Position numbers and translations under genes: made by a program. This document shows, piece by piece, positions 1 to 7,578 of a stretch of 34,887 nucleotides of DNA. The notes beneath the pieces are model-generated. The model saw only the letters and a program-made list of their open reading frames with translations. It did no database searches and had not been told where the DNA came from. The stretch's first letter is position 1. Each line of letters begins with the position of its first letter. Origin of the DNA: Nostoc sp. CMAA1605 (lineage in GTDB: Bacteria > Cyanobacteriota > Cyanobacteriia > Cyanobacteriales > Nostocaceae); the NCBI RefSeq assembly GCF_021596505.1, contig NZ_PJIZ01000094.1:1-34887 (forward strand). The letters run 5' to 3'.

Positions 1-446
1 CCCCAGAGGTTTGGCAAACCAACTATACACTCATATACAGTTTGCACCGGGATGCTGCCGAAGCTGCTTATCTGTGTAGTCATTTTGACCAAGCGGAAGC
101 TTTGTATGCTAAGACTCTCAGCTACGCACAAACTCCCCCTGGATAAAGCCGTAATTTATCGCGTGCAGATGACTCAGTACCAGCTTCAGGGACGTAATGC
201 TGAGGCGATCGCAATTCAACGCCAAAGTTTACAATTGCTGGGGTGGACAATGCCCACAGAACCGGAGATTATCCAAGCCAGTCTAGATGCAGAAATCGCC
301 ACGGTGCAGCAATTTTTTAGAGCAGCATACCATTGCATCCATCCTCGCTGCGCCCAAAATGACCGATTCCAGCATGGCAGAAATACTACGAATTTTTACA
401 AATTCTGTTCTATGCTGCGTGGCTTGATGGTCAAAGCACCTTAGCA
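1..446 (+). pseudogene. Frame-disrupted internal part of a large multidomain sensor kinase gene (continues into 447-3056)
   Basis: The gene enters from outside the window. Read in the frame starting at base 3 it gives a helical, TPR-like sequence (VWQTNYTLIYSLHRDAAEAA, then FDQAEALYAKTLSYAQTP). It continues only if the reading shifts by +1 at three homopolymers: C5 at 135-139, T6 at 313-318 and T5 at 393-397. After each shift the peptide is sensible: PLDKAVIYRVQMTQYQLQG, then FLEQHTIASILAAPKMTD, then LQILFYAAWLDGQSTLALL. Three extra bases sum to one codon, so the frame returns to that of the intact downstream part. This region normally links the AAA-type ATPase and the GAF domain in cyanobacterial trifunctional Ser/Thr kinase/ATPase/histidine kinases (family knowledge). 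It is either a damaged gene or a stretch of homopolymer sequencing errors; the sequence alone does not decide. Confidence 0.75.
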
Positions 447-3056
447 TTGCTAGCACTCGCTAAGATGACCACACTGTCATTACAGCATGGTAACAGCGAT
501 ATGTCTCCCTTTGGCTATGTTGGCTATGGCTTAATTACTAATGGTGTACTCAAGGATGCAGCTACAGCTTGTCAGTTTGGGGAAATGGCTGTACAGCTTT
601 GTGAACAGTTTGATAATGCTGACGTGCGCGGGATGACGAATTTCCTGTTTGCAGCTGACGTGCATAGCTGGAGTTGTCCTATCCGCGAGGCGGATACATA
701 CTACGAAAACGCCTACAAATATGGAATGGAAGCCGGAAACTGGCTGACAGTAGGTTTTATGATGATGCAGAGTGGTTCAGATCGCCTCACCTATGGTAAA
801 AACTTAGAAGATTTGTATGCGATCGCTAAAAATCACGCTGCTTTTCTAGAACAAATCAAAAGTTTAGATAACCTCGATGCTTTACGAGTCGGGGTAATTC
901 AACCAATACGTCAACTTTTAGGTTTAACCAAAACACCGTTCACCTTTGATGACGACAACTTTAGTGAAGCCCAGTATTTGCAAAAATACGCTAATGCACC
1001 CTATCACTTAGCTTGGTTTTATTCCGTTAAAATTCGCCACGCCTATTTATTTGAAAATCCAGCCGCATACCCTGATTTAATCCCCCACTTGAGCATCATT
1101 GAAAATGCAGTTTCCAGTCATGCTAAAGTCCCTTCCAGTGTTTTTTATGTGGCATTAATGCACCTTTCTCTCTTTGAAACTGCTATTGAAAATTATCAGC
1201 GTCAACACCATTGGCAAGCACTGATTCCCCTAGAAGAACGCTTAAATCGTTGGGCAAAAGCTTGTCCTGAAAATATCCTACACAAATGTCTACTCATCCA
1301 AGCAGAAAAAGCCCGATTAAATCAAGAAAAAACCGACGCAATAGAACTTTATGAACAAGCAATTACCCACGCTCAAACCAATCAATATGGTTACGAAGAA
1401 GCCTTAGCCAACGAACTAGCAGCTAAATTCTATCTAGAATGGGGTAAAGAAAAAGTTGCCGCAGGTTATATGCAGGAAGCTTATTACTGCTATGCTCATT
1501 GGGGTGCAAAAGCCAAAACCGACGACTTAGAAAAACGCTATCCACAACTACTACAACCCATCCTGCAACAACAAAAAATCGGTTTCAATGCCTTTGAAAC
1601 CATACCTACTATTATTAGTACGTCAACTTCTACATCTACTAGTGCTTTTAAAAACGGTCTTTCCGAGGTACTAGATTTTACGTCAGTCCTCAAAGCGGCT
1701 CAAGCCATTTCCAGTTCTCTAGAATTAGACGAATTAATTGCTCAGTTGACTCGCATCATTTTAGAAAACTCTGGGGCGAAAAAATCTGTAGTTATTCTTC
1801 CTGAAAATAATCAATGGCAAGTCCGCGCCATTACCTTTATTGATCACCAGTCAAATTTTCAGATTGATGTTAAAACCATTCTAGAACCACAACTACTAGA
1901 TACTTGTCAAGATGTTCCTAAAAAACTCATCAATTATGTGAGGAATACACGAGAAACTCTCATTATCAACAATTGCCAAACAAATATTCCTGGTGTGATT
2001 GCAGATTATATGCTAGAACATCAACCCCAAAGTGTGTTGTGTACACCCATTATTAAACAAGGGCATTTGTTAGGGATTATCTATTTAGAAAATAAGTTAA
2101 CAAGTGGGGTATTTACCAACGAAAGGCTACAAGTAATTAATTTACTTTCTTCTCAAGCAGCAATTTCTCTCGAAAATTCTCAGCTTTACCAAAAAGCACA
2201 ACAAGCATTACAAGATTTACAAACAGCACAATTACAAATCGTGCAAAGTGAGAAAATGTCTGCATTAGGTAACTTAGTTGCTGGAGTAGCCCATGAAATG
2301 AATAATCCTTTAGGCTTTATCTCTGCTACGCTACAACAAGCTAATCCCACATTGAATGATCTTGTGGAACATTTAAAGCTATATCAAGAAACCTTTCCAG
2401 AACCAGGCAAAAAAATTACCAATCATGCCGAAGATATTGACTTAGATTATAGCTTAGAAGACTTGCCCAAGATGATTGACTCCATGACAATGGCTTGCGA
2501 TCGCATTTGCAATATCAGCAATAGTTTACGCACTTTCTCCAGAATTGATAAAGATTACAAAGTACCTTTTAATATTCATGAAGGTATTGATAGTACAATT
2601 TTAATTCTCAAGCACAGACTAAAAGCTAACGAACAGCGTCCAGCTATTAAAGTCATCACAAACTATGGTGAGTTAGCTGTAATAGAATGCTTTCCTGGGC
2701 AATTAAATCAGGTATTTATGAATATTTTAGCCAATGCTATTGATGCCTTAGAAGAATTAAATAGTGGGCGGAGTTTTAGAGACATTGAAGCTAATCCCAA
2801 CTGGATTGCAATTACAACATCAATAGAAAATTCCCAAGCAAAAATTCAGATTGCTGATAATGCTAAAGGGATGAGTGAAGAAATTAGAAACAAGATTTTT
2901 GATCATCTATTTACTACAAAAGCAGTGGGTAAAGGCACAGGTTTAGGACTAGCTATAGCAAGGCAAATTGTTGAAGAAACTCATCATGGTAAGCTGAGTT
3001 GCAATTCTATTTTAGGTAAAGGTACAGAATTTGTGATTGAAATTCCAATATCTTAA
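447..3056 (+). CDS. C-terminal part of a GAF-domain sensor histidine kinase (large Ser/Thr kinase/ATPase/histidine kinase type)
   Basis: This is an uninterrupted 869-codon frame. The TTG at 447 is only the first possible start after a stop in another frame; the true gene begins upstream of the window. Residues 1 to about 390 are a helical TPR-like region. A serine/threonine-rich linker follows, with a run of STSTSTS near 395. A GAF domain spans about 411-585 (from FTSVLKAAQAISSSLELDEL). A short coiled coil leads to the HisKA domain, with the phospho-accepting His616 in AHEMNNPLG. The HATPase_c domain has its N-box near 754 (NQVFMNILANAIDALEE), a D-box variant DNAKGM (usually DNGxGM), and GKGTGLGLAIA near 829. 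No membrane segment is visible, so it is likely a soluble receptor kinase. In related proteins an N-terminal Ser/Thr kinase and an ATPase precede this part. Signal and partner regulator are unknown. Confidence 0.85.
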   Translation: MLALAKMTTLSLQHGNSDMSPFGYVGYGLITNGVLKDAATACQFGEMAVQLCEQFDNADVRGMTNFLFAADVHSWSCPIREADTYYENAYKYGMEAGNWLTVGFMMMQSGSDRLTYGKNLEDLYAIAKNHAAFLEQIKSLDNLDALRVGVIQPIRQLLGLTKTPFTFDDDNFSEAQYLQKYANAPYHLAWFYSVKIRHAYLFENPAAYPDLIPHLSIIENAVSSHAKVPSSVFYVALMHLSLFETAIENYQRQHHWQALIPLEERLNRWAKACPENILHKCLLIQAEKARLNQEKTDAIELYEQAITHAQTNQYGYEEALANELAAKFYLEWGKEKVAAGYMQEAYYCYAHWGAKAKTDDLEKRYPQLLQPILQQQKIGFNAFETIPTIISTSTSTSTSAFKNGLSEVLDFTSVLKAAQAISSSLELDELIAQLTRIILENSGAKKSVVILPENNQWQVRAITFIDHQSNFQIDVKTILEPQLLDTCQDVPKKLINYVRNTRETLIINNCQTNIPGVIADYMLEHQPQSVLCTPIIKQGHLLGIIYLENKLTSGVFTNERLQVINLLSSQAAISLENSQLYQKAQQALQDLQTAQLQIVQSEKMSALGNLVAGVAHEMNNPLGFISATLQQANPTLNDLVEHLKLYQETFPEPGKKITNHAEDIDLDYSLEDLPKMIDSMTMACDRICNISNSLRTFSRIDKDYKVPFNIHEGIDSTILILKHRLKANEQRPAIKVITNYGELAVIECFPGQLNQVFMNILANAIDALEELNSGRSFRDIEANPNWIAITTSIENSQAKIQIADNAKGMSEEIRNKIFDHLFTTKAVGKGTGLGLAIARQIVEETHHGKLSCNSILGKGTEFVIEIPIS

Positions 3057-3083
3057 ATCAATTCGCTATGGACTTCTCTTCTC

Positions 3084-3127
3084 TACGAGACGCTGCGCGT
3101 AGCTTGCTTCCCCAGAGGGGTAAGCTA
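3084..3127. repeat. Small palindromic dispersed-type repeat
   Basis: The stretch holds two nested inverted repeats: CTACG...CGTAG around 3083-3102 and AGCTT...CCCC-AGA-GGGG...AAGCT at 3101-3126. The motif GACGCTGCGCGTAGCTTGC is of the kind scattered through Nostoc and Anabaena intergenic regions. It may form a hairpin at the 3' end of the kinase transcript. There is no T-run, so it is not called a terminator. Confidence 0.5.
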
Positions 3128-3149
3128 ACGCAATTAAATGTTGTAACGA

Positions 3150-3266
3150 GGATATGACGCAATACCGTTCAGTTAGCGTCAAAAACCTTAAACCGTGTAG
3201 CGACTGTCTTGACTTTCAAGACAGTCGCTACATTTATTCTTAACTGAACCGTATTGGGATATGACG
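3150..3266. mobile_element. MITE-like element with 16-bp terminal inverted repeats and a 10-bp flanking direct repeat
   Basis: The element proper is 3160-3256 (97 bp). Its ends are inverted repeats of 16 bp with one mismatch (CAATACCGTTCAGTTA at 3160-3175 and TAACTGAACCGTATTG at 3241-3256). In the middle is a perfect 17-bp stem with a 3-base loop (3196-3212 and 3216-3232). It is flanked by an identical 10-bp direct repeat, GGATATGACG, at 3150-3159 and 3257-3266, as expected for a target-site duplication. It has no coding capacity, so it would depend on a transposase elsewhere. The parent family is not recognised. Confidence 0.7.
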
Positions 3267-3330
3267 GGGTAACAAAACGGCTGAAACACGCCGGAAAATT
3301 GATATCAAACTGTTAACTACTTGTTGTACA

Positions 3331-3385
3331 GGCGGGTTTAACAAAGATATCTTTTTTTAAGTATGAATATCTCACAAAACCCGCC
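3331..3385. repeat. Hairpin-forming inverted repeat between convergent genes
   Basis: GGCGGGTTT at 3331-3339 pairs with AAACCCGCC at 3377-3385, and GATAT/ATATC extends the stem inward around a T7 stretch. It sits between the kinase gene (+) and the pentapeptide gene (-), so it could act as a weak terminator. The arm ACCCGCCCCTA recurs at about 17676-17686, which suggests a dispersed repeat rather than a gene-specific signal. Confidence 0.45.
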
Positions 3386-3400
3386 CCTACTTACTAATAA

Positions 3401-3424
3401 CTGTTGACTGTTGACTATTGACTA
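3401..3424. repeat. Short tandem heptamer array (TTGACTG/TTGACTA type)
   Basis: There are three or more copies of a TTGACTR heptamer. Read on the minus strand the array starts with the TAG stop codon of the pentapeptide-repeat gene, then TCAATAGTCAACAG. The same array type recurs at 6474-6515 and 22560-22651. Confidence 0.75.
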
Positions 3425-4228
3425 ATCATGTCTTACACCATCGGGCATAATTGCATTTTGAAAGTTGACACCAGTTAGATTTGCACCAGTCAGATTCACA
3501 CCTCTGAGGTTGGCACTAGAGAGGTTTGCACCTGCTAAATTAGCACCTTTGAGATTTGCCCATGCTAAATCAGCACCAGTTAAATCAGCTTCAGTGAGAT
3601 TAGCCCGAAATAAGTATGCACTGCTCAAATGTGCTTTGTAGAGTTGGGCTTTTTCGAGATTAGCTTTGTAAAGATAAGCTCCTACTAAGTCTGCGGCGTA
3701 TAAATTGGCTTCACTTAAATTAGTCCCGATTAAATTCGCCTCAATTAGATTGGTAAAACAAAGATGAGCGCGGTTTAACTGGGCGGCATCTAAATCGGCA
3801 TCTCTCAAGTTAGCATTACTTAAGTCAGTACCAATCAAATTAGCTGCTATCAAAGTCGCACCCCTGAAATCTGACTCGCTTAAGTTAGAGCCGATGAGGA
3901 TGCTATGACTCAAATTAGCTTGGGTGAGGATGGCTTGGCTCAAATTGGCTACACTCAATTGCGTCGCACTTAAATTAGCTTCGCTGAGTTTGGCTTGATG
4001 GAGATTGGCACTATTGAGATTAGCTTGGCTCAAATCAGCGCGTACTAGCAAAGCATGGCTTAAATCGACTTTGCTCAAGTTAACTCCCTGGAGGTGCGCG
4101 CCTCTGAGGTTATGTTTTTGTAAGTCGGCGGTGCTTAAGTCTGGTGCTATGTGAGGATTAGTGTTTCTCCACTCCAGCCATCGGACTGCGCCAGCTTGCA
4201 ATAAACCTAGATGCTCTATATTTGCCAT
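3422..4228 (-). CDS. Pentapeptide-repeat protein
   Basis: The 268-residue protein has a short N-terminal region (LLQAGAVRWLEWRNTNPHIA). Almost continuous A(N/D)Lxx pentapeptide repeats follow from about residue 35 to the end (for example ANLSATQLSVANLSQAILTQ), predicting a right-handed quadrilateral beta helix. No signal peptide or membrane segment is visible. The ATG at 4228 is preceded by AAGGAGAG about 12 bases upstream. The gene lies 18 bases downstream of ccmP on the same strand, so the two are probably co-transcribed. The function of cyanobacterial pentapeptide proteins is mostly unknown, and a link to carboxysomes is only a guess from position. Its TAG stop is the first element of a TAGTCAA repeat array. 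Confidence 0.93.
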   Translation of the reverse strand: MANIEHLGLLQAGAVRWLEWRNTNPHIAPDLSTADLQKHNLRGAHLQGVNLSKVDLSHALLVRADLSQANLNSANLHQAKLSEANLSATQLSVANLSQAILTQANLSHSILIGSNLSESDFRGATLIAANLIGTDLSNANLRDADLDAAQLNRAHLCFTNLIEANLIGTNLSEANLYAADLVGAYLYKANLEKAQLYKAHLSSAYLFRANLTEADLTGADLAWANLKGANLAGANLSSANLRGVNLTGANLTGVNFQNAIMPDGVRHD

Positions 4229-4246
4229 TGTCTCATTTTCTCTCCT

Positions 4247-4885
4247 TCATTCCTGGCGATCGCTCTGGGAAAGTCTTCCAGCTACACTTTCAATCGCTGC
4301 TTTTGCTCCAGCCGCACCTGCTAGAATATCGCGTTCTTGTCCACCCAAGTACAATCTGCCAAAACTCCCCACAGCTTGCACTTCCAAAATATTAATTGCA
4401 GCCGCTTTTTCCGCTTCGTTCGCAGCTAAAGCCGCATACGCCGCAGGTTCGACTTCTAAAACATATAGGGTTTGTCCTGCGAGTAACAGTTGTCCCCGGC
4501 GAGTCCGGTTGATCAGTTGTGCTTGGTAAGCATCGATATTGCGGATAATTTGACTAGAAATCACACGAGGTTTAAGACATTCCTCGCGTTTGACTCCCAG
4601 CATCGCTAAAATTGCTTGACCGGCGGCGCGCGTTTCTCCCTGAGAACTAGAATGTACTTCCAATAGTCCATAAAGTCTTTCCACCACCTGCACACCCGGA
4701 CGCACGGAAGCAGCTTTGAGGGCGACATCTGTAATTTTATTAATTTCAATACCAGGAGAGATTTCAATCCATAGTGAGGTATCACCTGGTAATGGTAGGA
4801 AACCTGGGGCTACTGTTCCTATATATGCTGCGTGTTGTGGTTGCAGGCTGTCGAGAAATACGAAACTGCGTAGTTCTATTCCCAA
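4247..4885 (-). CDS. ccmP: Carboxysome shell protein CcmP (tandem BMC-T domain)
   Basis: The 212-residue protein has two tandem bacterial-microcompartment domains (roughly 1-105 and 106-205). The second contains ISSQIIRNIDAYQAQLINR and YVLEVEPAAYAALAANEAEK. Length and sequence closely match, from memory, CcmP of Synechococcus elongatus (213 residues, starting MGVELRSYVYLD). CcmP forms pseudohexameric trimers that stack into a double layer with a gated central pore in the beta-carboxysome shell (family knowledge). The start is TTG at 4885. An in-frame TGA lies five codons upstream with no ATG between, and GGAG lies 9 bases before the TTG. An ATG 19 bases further upstream is out of frame and opens a 12-codon ORF overlapping the start. 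The gene stands apart from the main ccm operon, which is usual for ccmP. Confidence 0.93.
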   Translation of the reverse strand: MGIELRSFVFLDSLQPQHAAYIGTVAPGFLPLPGDTSLWIEISPGIEINKITDVALKAASVRPGVQVVERLYGLLEVHSSSQGETRAAGQAILAMLGVKREECLKPRVISSQIIRNIDAYQAQLINRTRRGQLLLAGQTLYVLEVEPAAYAALAANEAEKAAAINILEVQAVGSFGRLYLGGQERDILAGAAGAKAAIESVAGRLSQSDRQE

Positions 4886-4951
4886 GGTGATGCTCTCCAG
4901 TCATGAAGGTAAAGTTATATTTCGCAGGTGCTACTTTAAACTACCATAAGC

Positions 4952-5127
4952 CTGAGTAATAAGTGCTGAGTGGTGAGTGCTGAGTGGTGAGTGCTGAGTG
5001 CTGAGTAATGAGTAATGAGTAATGAGTAATAAGTGCTGAGTGGTGAGTGCTGAGTAATGAGTGCTGAGTGGTGAGTGCTGAGTAATGAGTAATGACTATT
5101 GACTAATGACTATTGACTAATGACTAT
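4952..5127. repeat. Long short-tandem-repeat array (GTGCTGA / GTAATGA / TTGACTA units)
   Basis: About 175 bases are built almost wholly from degenerate 7-base units: GAGTGCTGAGTGGT, GAGTAATGAGTAAT, then TGACTATTGACTAA. It fills the space upstream of ccmP up to the left end of the MITE-like element at 5128. It has no spacer structure and is not a CRISPR. Confidence 0.85.
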
Positions 5128-5312
5128 CCCTGTTCTGTCACTCTCCGAAAAGTTTTGCCATTTCTGAATTCTAGAGCTTTTGTATAACAGGCGTTTGCGC
5201 GATTATTTTCTAATAACAAATACAAGACCAACTTTTTTCTAATAGAATAGCTTGTATTGATTGCCTCATAGGGCTTCTAGCGATTGCCCTCCCGGAAAGT
5301 GACAGAAGAGGG
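5128..5312. mobile_element. Non-autonomous MITE-like element, 185 bp, 20-bp terminal inverted repeats
   Basis: The ends CCCTGTTCTGTCACTCTCCG (5128-5147) and its reverse complement (5293-5312) match at 18 of 20 positions. CTAT occurs directly outside both ends (5124-5127 and 5313-5316) and could be a 4-bp target duplication. The interior has no ORF of note. The right end abuts the left end of the IS630 element, so the two insertions are adjacent or nested. The parent transposon is not recognised. Confidence 0.65.
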
Positions 5313-5320
5313 CTATAGGA

Positions 5321-5983
5321 CTAGTATTTGATTTCTGAAAAAGCTCCGTACATTTGAAGGGTGGCAAAATCAAAGGTAGTGTGTCGAATAAACCACTCGA
5401 ACATCCATTTGAGATGAGAAAACGAAGGAATTAAAGCACAGAAACGCCGCACCCAAGTTTTAGCTTGTAACCAAATATCCTCAATCGGATTTTGTGATGG
5501 GCAATTAGGAGCAAAACGCACGCAGTGAATTTGCCATTGTTCTTCAGGTAAACCAAGGTTTACCTCGGTTAAAAAGTCTTGGACAAGATGGGAACGATGG
5601 TAAGAAGCACCATCCCAAAAAATCAGTAATTGTTGGTGAGGTGACTGGTCTAATAAATAACGTAGATAATCAATCGTATTGTCTGAATTACCTGCATCAT
5701 AGGCTTTAAGAAGTAATTCACCTTTGAGATAGTCAACTGCTCCGTAGTACGTCTGTTTGTCTCGTTCATTGACAACCGGAACTGCTATTTCTTGGTCAGT
5801 TTTACCCCAGACATACCCACTCAAGTCTCCCCACAATAGATGACACTCATCTATCAACAATACTCTCAATAATCCTGCTTCTATTTCTTTTGTGCGGCTT
5901 GCCAACAATGTCTCAATCTGTTTTTTTTTACTGCCACAGCTTCCGGCTCGGCTTTTGGATTCAGTTTTGTAGTTTTCTTCCAA
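5321..5983 (-). CDS. IS630-family transposase, C-terminal part (DDE catalytic domain)
   Basis: The frame carries the DDE_3-type catalytic core: the first Asp in LLIDECHLLWGDLSGYVWG, the second in IFWDGASYHRSHLVQ, and the Glu in CPSQNPIEDIW. The first 20 or so residues (before about SKKKQIETLLASRTK) are an alternative reading of the end of the N-terminal ORF and are probably not translated on their own. Real expression most likely comes from frameshifting at the A9 run. The ATG at 5983 has no clear ribosome binding site. The stop at 5321-5323 lies in the left terminal repeat. Confidence 0.85.
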   Translation of the reverse strand: MEENYKTESKSRAGSCGSKKKQIETLLASRTKEIEAGLLRVLLIDECHLLWGDLSGYVWGKTDQEIAVPVVNERDKQTYYGAVDYLKGELLLKAYDAGNSDNTIDYLRYLLDQSPHQQLLIFWDGASYHRSHLVQDFLTEVNLGLPEEQWQIHCVRFAPNCPSQNPIEDIWLQAKTWVRRFCALIPSFSHLKWMFEWFIRHTTFDFATLQMYGAFSEIKY

Positions 5984-6399
5984 CTAATTCCTGCTGCATC
6001 AAATAAGTCATAATAGCTGCGTTTTGACTCATAAGTTACATCGTATTCAAAAGCCAATTTATATTCAAGTTCCCCAAGCTCCCAACATTCCTTTGTTTGC
6101 AACCAACTTAAGACCTCTTCTCGTTGTTGAACACTTAAGTAGCTTTTTCTTCCCTTGTGGTTCAGGCACAGTCCCGAAATTCCATACTCTTCGTAGGCTT
6201 GTTTCCAGCTTGTTATCGAACCAAGTGACACATCTAAAATTGTTTGAATTTCCTCATATTTGTAGCCTTGATAAACCAGTTTGACTGCCAATGCTTTCCT
6301 CACCTCACGCGCATCTGGCCGATCATCTATAAATTTTTGTAGTTCTGCGATAGCTACGCCCGCCCCAGGCATCGCGGTTTGTATATGCTGGTTTATCAT
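5881..6399 (-). CDS. IS630-family transposase, N-terminal part (helix-turn-helix domain)
   Basis: The 172-residue frame begins with helices and a helix-turn-helix (ALAVKLVYQGYKYEEIQTIL, then VSLGSITSWKQAYEEYGISG), as in the DNA-binding half of IS630 transposases. It then follows the usual linker (ELEYKLAFEYDVTYESKRSY). It loses homology after AEPEAVAVKK and ends about 11 residues later. A -1 shift at the A9 run (5921-5929) joins it to the catalytic part, giving a protein of about 360 residues, close to the normal IS630 length. AGGGAACA lies before the ATG. Whether the shift is programmed or disabling is discussed under findings. Confidence 0.85.
   Translation of the reverse strand: MINQHIQTAMPGAGVAIAELQKFIDDRPDAREVRKALAVKLVYQGYKYEEIQTILDVSLGSITSWKQAYEEYGISGLCLNHKGRKSYLSVQQREEVLSWLQTKECWELGELEYKLAFEYDVTYESKRSYYDLFDAAGISWKKTTKLNPKAEPEAVAVKKNRLRHCWQAAQKK
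5921..5929 (-). other. A9 slippery run joining the two transposase frames (-1 shift)
   Basis: On the coding strand the sequence is GCA GTA AAA AAA AAC AGA. It contains the canonical A AAA AAC heptamer in the zero frame, and slipping back one base gives AAA AAA CAG ATT GAG, which enters the catalytic frame. The nine-A run could equally allow transcriptional slippage. No strong downstream stem was identified. Confidence 0.6.
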
Positions 6400-6473
6400 T
6401 GTTCCCTGTTAGACAGATATCACCCTCCGTATTATCTCTTAGTTCTTTTCAGAAATCAAATATGATTCCTATA

Positions 6474-6515
6474 TTGACTATTGACTATTGACTATTGACT
6501 ATTGACTATTGACTA
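6474..6515. repeat. TTGACTA heptamer array
   Basis: There are five near-perfect TTGACTA copies between the right end of the IS630 element and gloB. On the minus strand the array starts with the TAG stop codon of gloB (…ATG TTT TAG TCA ATA). Confidence 0.85.
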
Positions 6516-7286
6516 AAACATATCCTTCATTCCCCGAATCCGTGCGAATGTCTGTATCGGGTCACTACTATTAGCTGCGAGTTGTAGTGCTGGTTGCTCC
6601 CAACGTAAAAAGGGGTTGGTTAACTTTTCTACTCCTAACCATGACGGTACGGTGGCTTCTTGGCGATCGCGTTGTGTTTTCACTTCATGAATCCGTTTTT
6701 GTAAATCAGTATTATTACCGTCTATAGTCAATGCAAATTGTAAATTTTTTAATGTGTATTCATGGGCGCACCACACACGGGTATGGTCTGGTAAAGACCT
6801 GAGTTTACTCAATGATTCCACCATTTGCGCTGGTGTTCCTTCAAACAAACGACCGCAACCACCAGCAAATAAGGTGTCTCCACAAAATAATTCTCCAGGT
6901 TCGTTGGTGGTTTGGGGTGGGAAGTAATAAGCAATGTGTGCGCGGGTGTGTCCAGGAACAAAAATTACCTCACCGACTCGATTCGCAAATTGGACGCGAT
7001 CGCCTGGTTGTAAAAACACTCTCTGTCCTGGTATTCTGCCTTTATCTTCCGCACCACCGTAAACATTCACCTGTGGAAACTTCTGTATCAGCTTTTGATT
7101 ACCACCGACATGATCATGGTGGTGGTGAGTATTAAAAATAGCCACTAAATCCGCATTCAATTGGGCTAGCTGCTTCAAGACTGGTTCAACCTCTGCGGGA
7201 TCAACTACAGCCGCTACATTGTTCTGCTCGTCATACAGTAAGAATATATAGTTGTCTGAAAGTGCCTCAAGGCGAATAACTTGCAT
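6513..7286 (-). CDS. gloB: Hydroxyacylglutathione hydrolase (glyoxalase II)
   Basis: The 257-residue metallo-beta-lactamase-fold enzyme hydrolyses S-lactoylglutathione to lactate and glutathione in methylglyoxal detoxification. It carries the binuclear metal motif T-H-x-H-x-D-H (residues 53-59, inside NTHHHHDHVGG). Further ligands are seen in FVPGHTRAHIAYYF, FCGDTLFAGGCGRLFEGT and WCAHEYTLKN. The C-terminal substrate-binding region ends ANSSDPIQTFARIRGMKDMF, as is usual for GloB. Length fits the family (about 250-260). It looks cytosolic and monocistronic. The stop codon coincides with the first TAG of a tandem repeat array. Confidence 0.95.
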   Translation of the reverse strand: MQVIRLEALSDNYIFLLYDEQNNVAAVVDPAEVEPVLKQLAQLNADLVAIFNTHHHHDHVGGNQKLIQKFPQVNVYGGAEDKGRIPGQRVFLQPGDRVQFANRVGEVIFVPGHTRAHIAYYFPPQTTNEPGELFCGDTLFAGGCGRLFEGTPAQMVESLSKLRSLPDHTRVWCAHEYTLKNLQFALTIDGNNTDLQKRIHEVKTQRDRQEATVPSWLGVEKLTNPFLRWEQPALQLAANSSDPIQTFARIRGMKDMF

Positions 7287-7578
7287 GGGCTATACCTCGA
7301 TTACATATAGGCGTGGCATAATTTTGGGTATTTTTTCTGAGAAGTCCTGTACTGATGACAAGTTAGATTCATGACATTTCTTTAATATAACTTTTATTGA
7401 TGTTTCATCTTCATAATCCGCAACAGTAGTTACACCGCAATCCCGTTAAAGATTATCAGTATTTTGATGATTAATCAGTGATTTTGCTCTATGTAAAAAA
7501 AGCAACATAAAGTTAAATTTATCTTGAGCTTTATAAAACAAAGCTAAAAATTAATATTTGAAATTGTGGATATTGGGT
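7287..7578. other. AT-rich intergenic region between divergent genes
   Basis: The region separates gloB (-) from the small gene at 7667 (+) and must hold both promoters. It is rich in A/T tracts. No convincing operator, terminator or RNA was identified. Confidence 0.4.

Larger units (their letters stand above)
5314..6473 (-). mobile_element. IS630-family insertion sequence
   Basis: The element is about 1.16 kb. Inverted repeats at 5314-5341 and 6446-6473 match at 25 of 28 positions (TATAGGA...TATTTGATTTCTG). Each end carries TATA, consistent with the TA target duplication of IS630/Tc1-mariner elements. If the outer TAs are the target, the element proper is 5316-6471. The transposase is encoded on the minus strand in two overlapping frames. 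Its stop codon lies inside the left terminal repeat. The right end sits directly against a TTGACTA array. Confidence 0.88.

Noticed and set aside
4161..4529. 122-codon + strand ORF over the ccmP/pentapeptide region
   Set aside because: Antisense shadow of ccmP and the pentapeptide gene.
4952..5127. Possible CRISPR array
   Set aside because: The repeats are 7-base units with no unique spacers; same for the other arrays.
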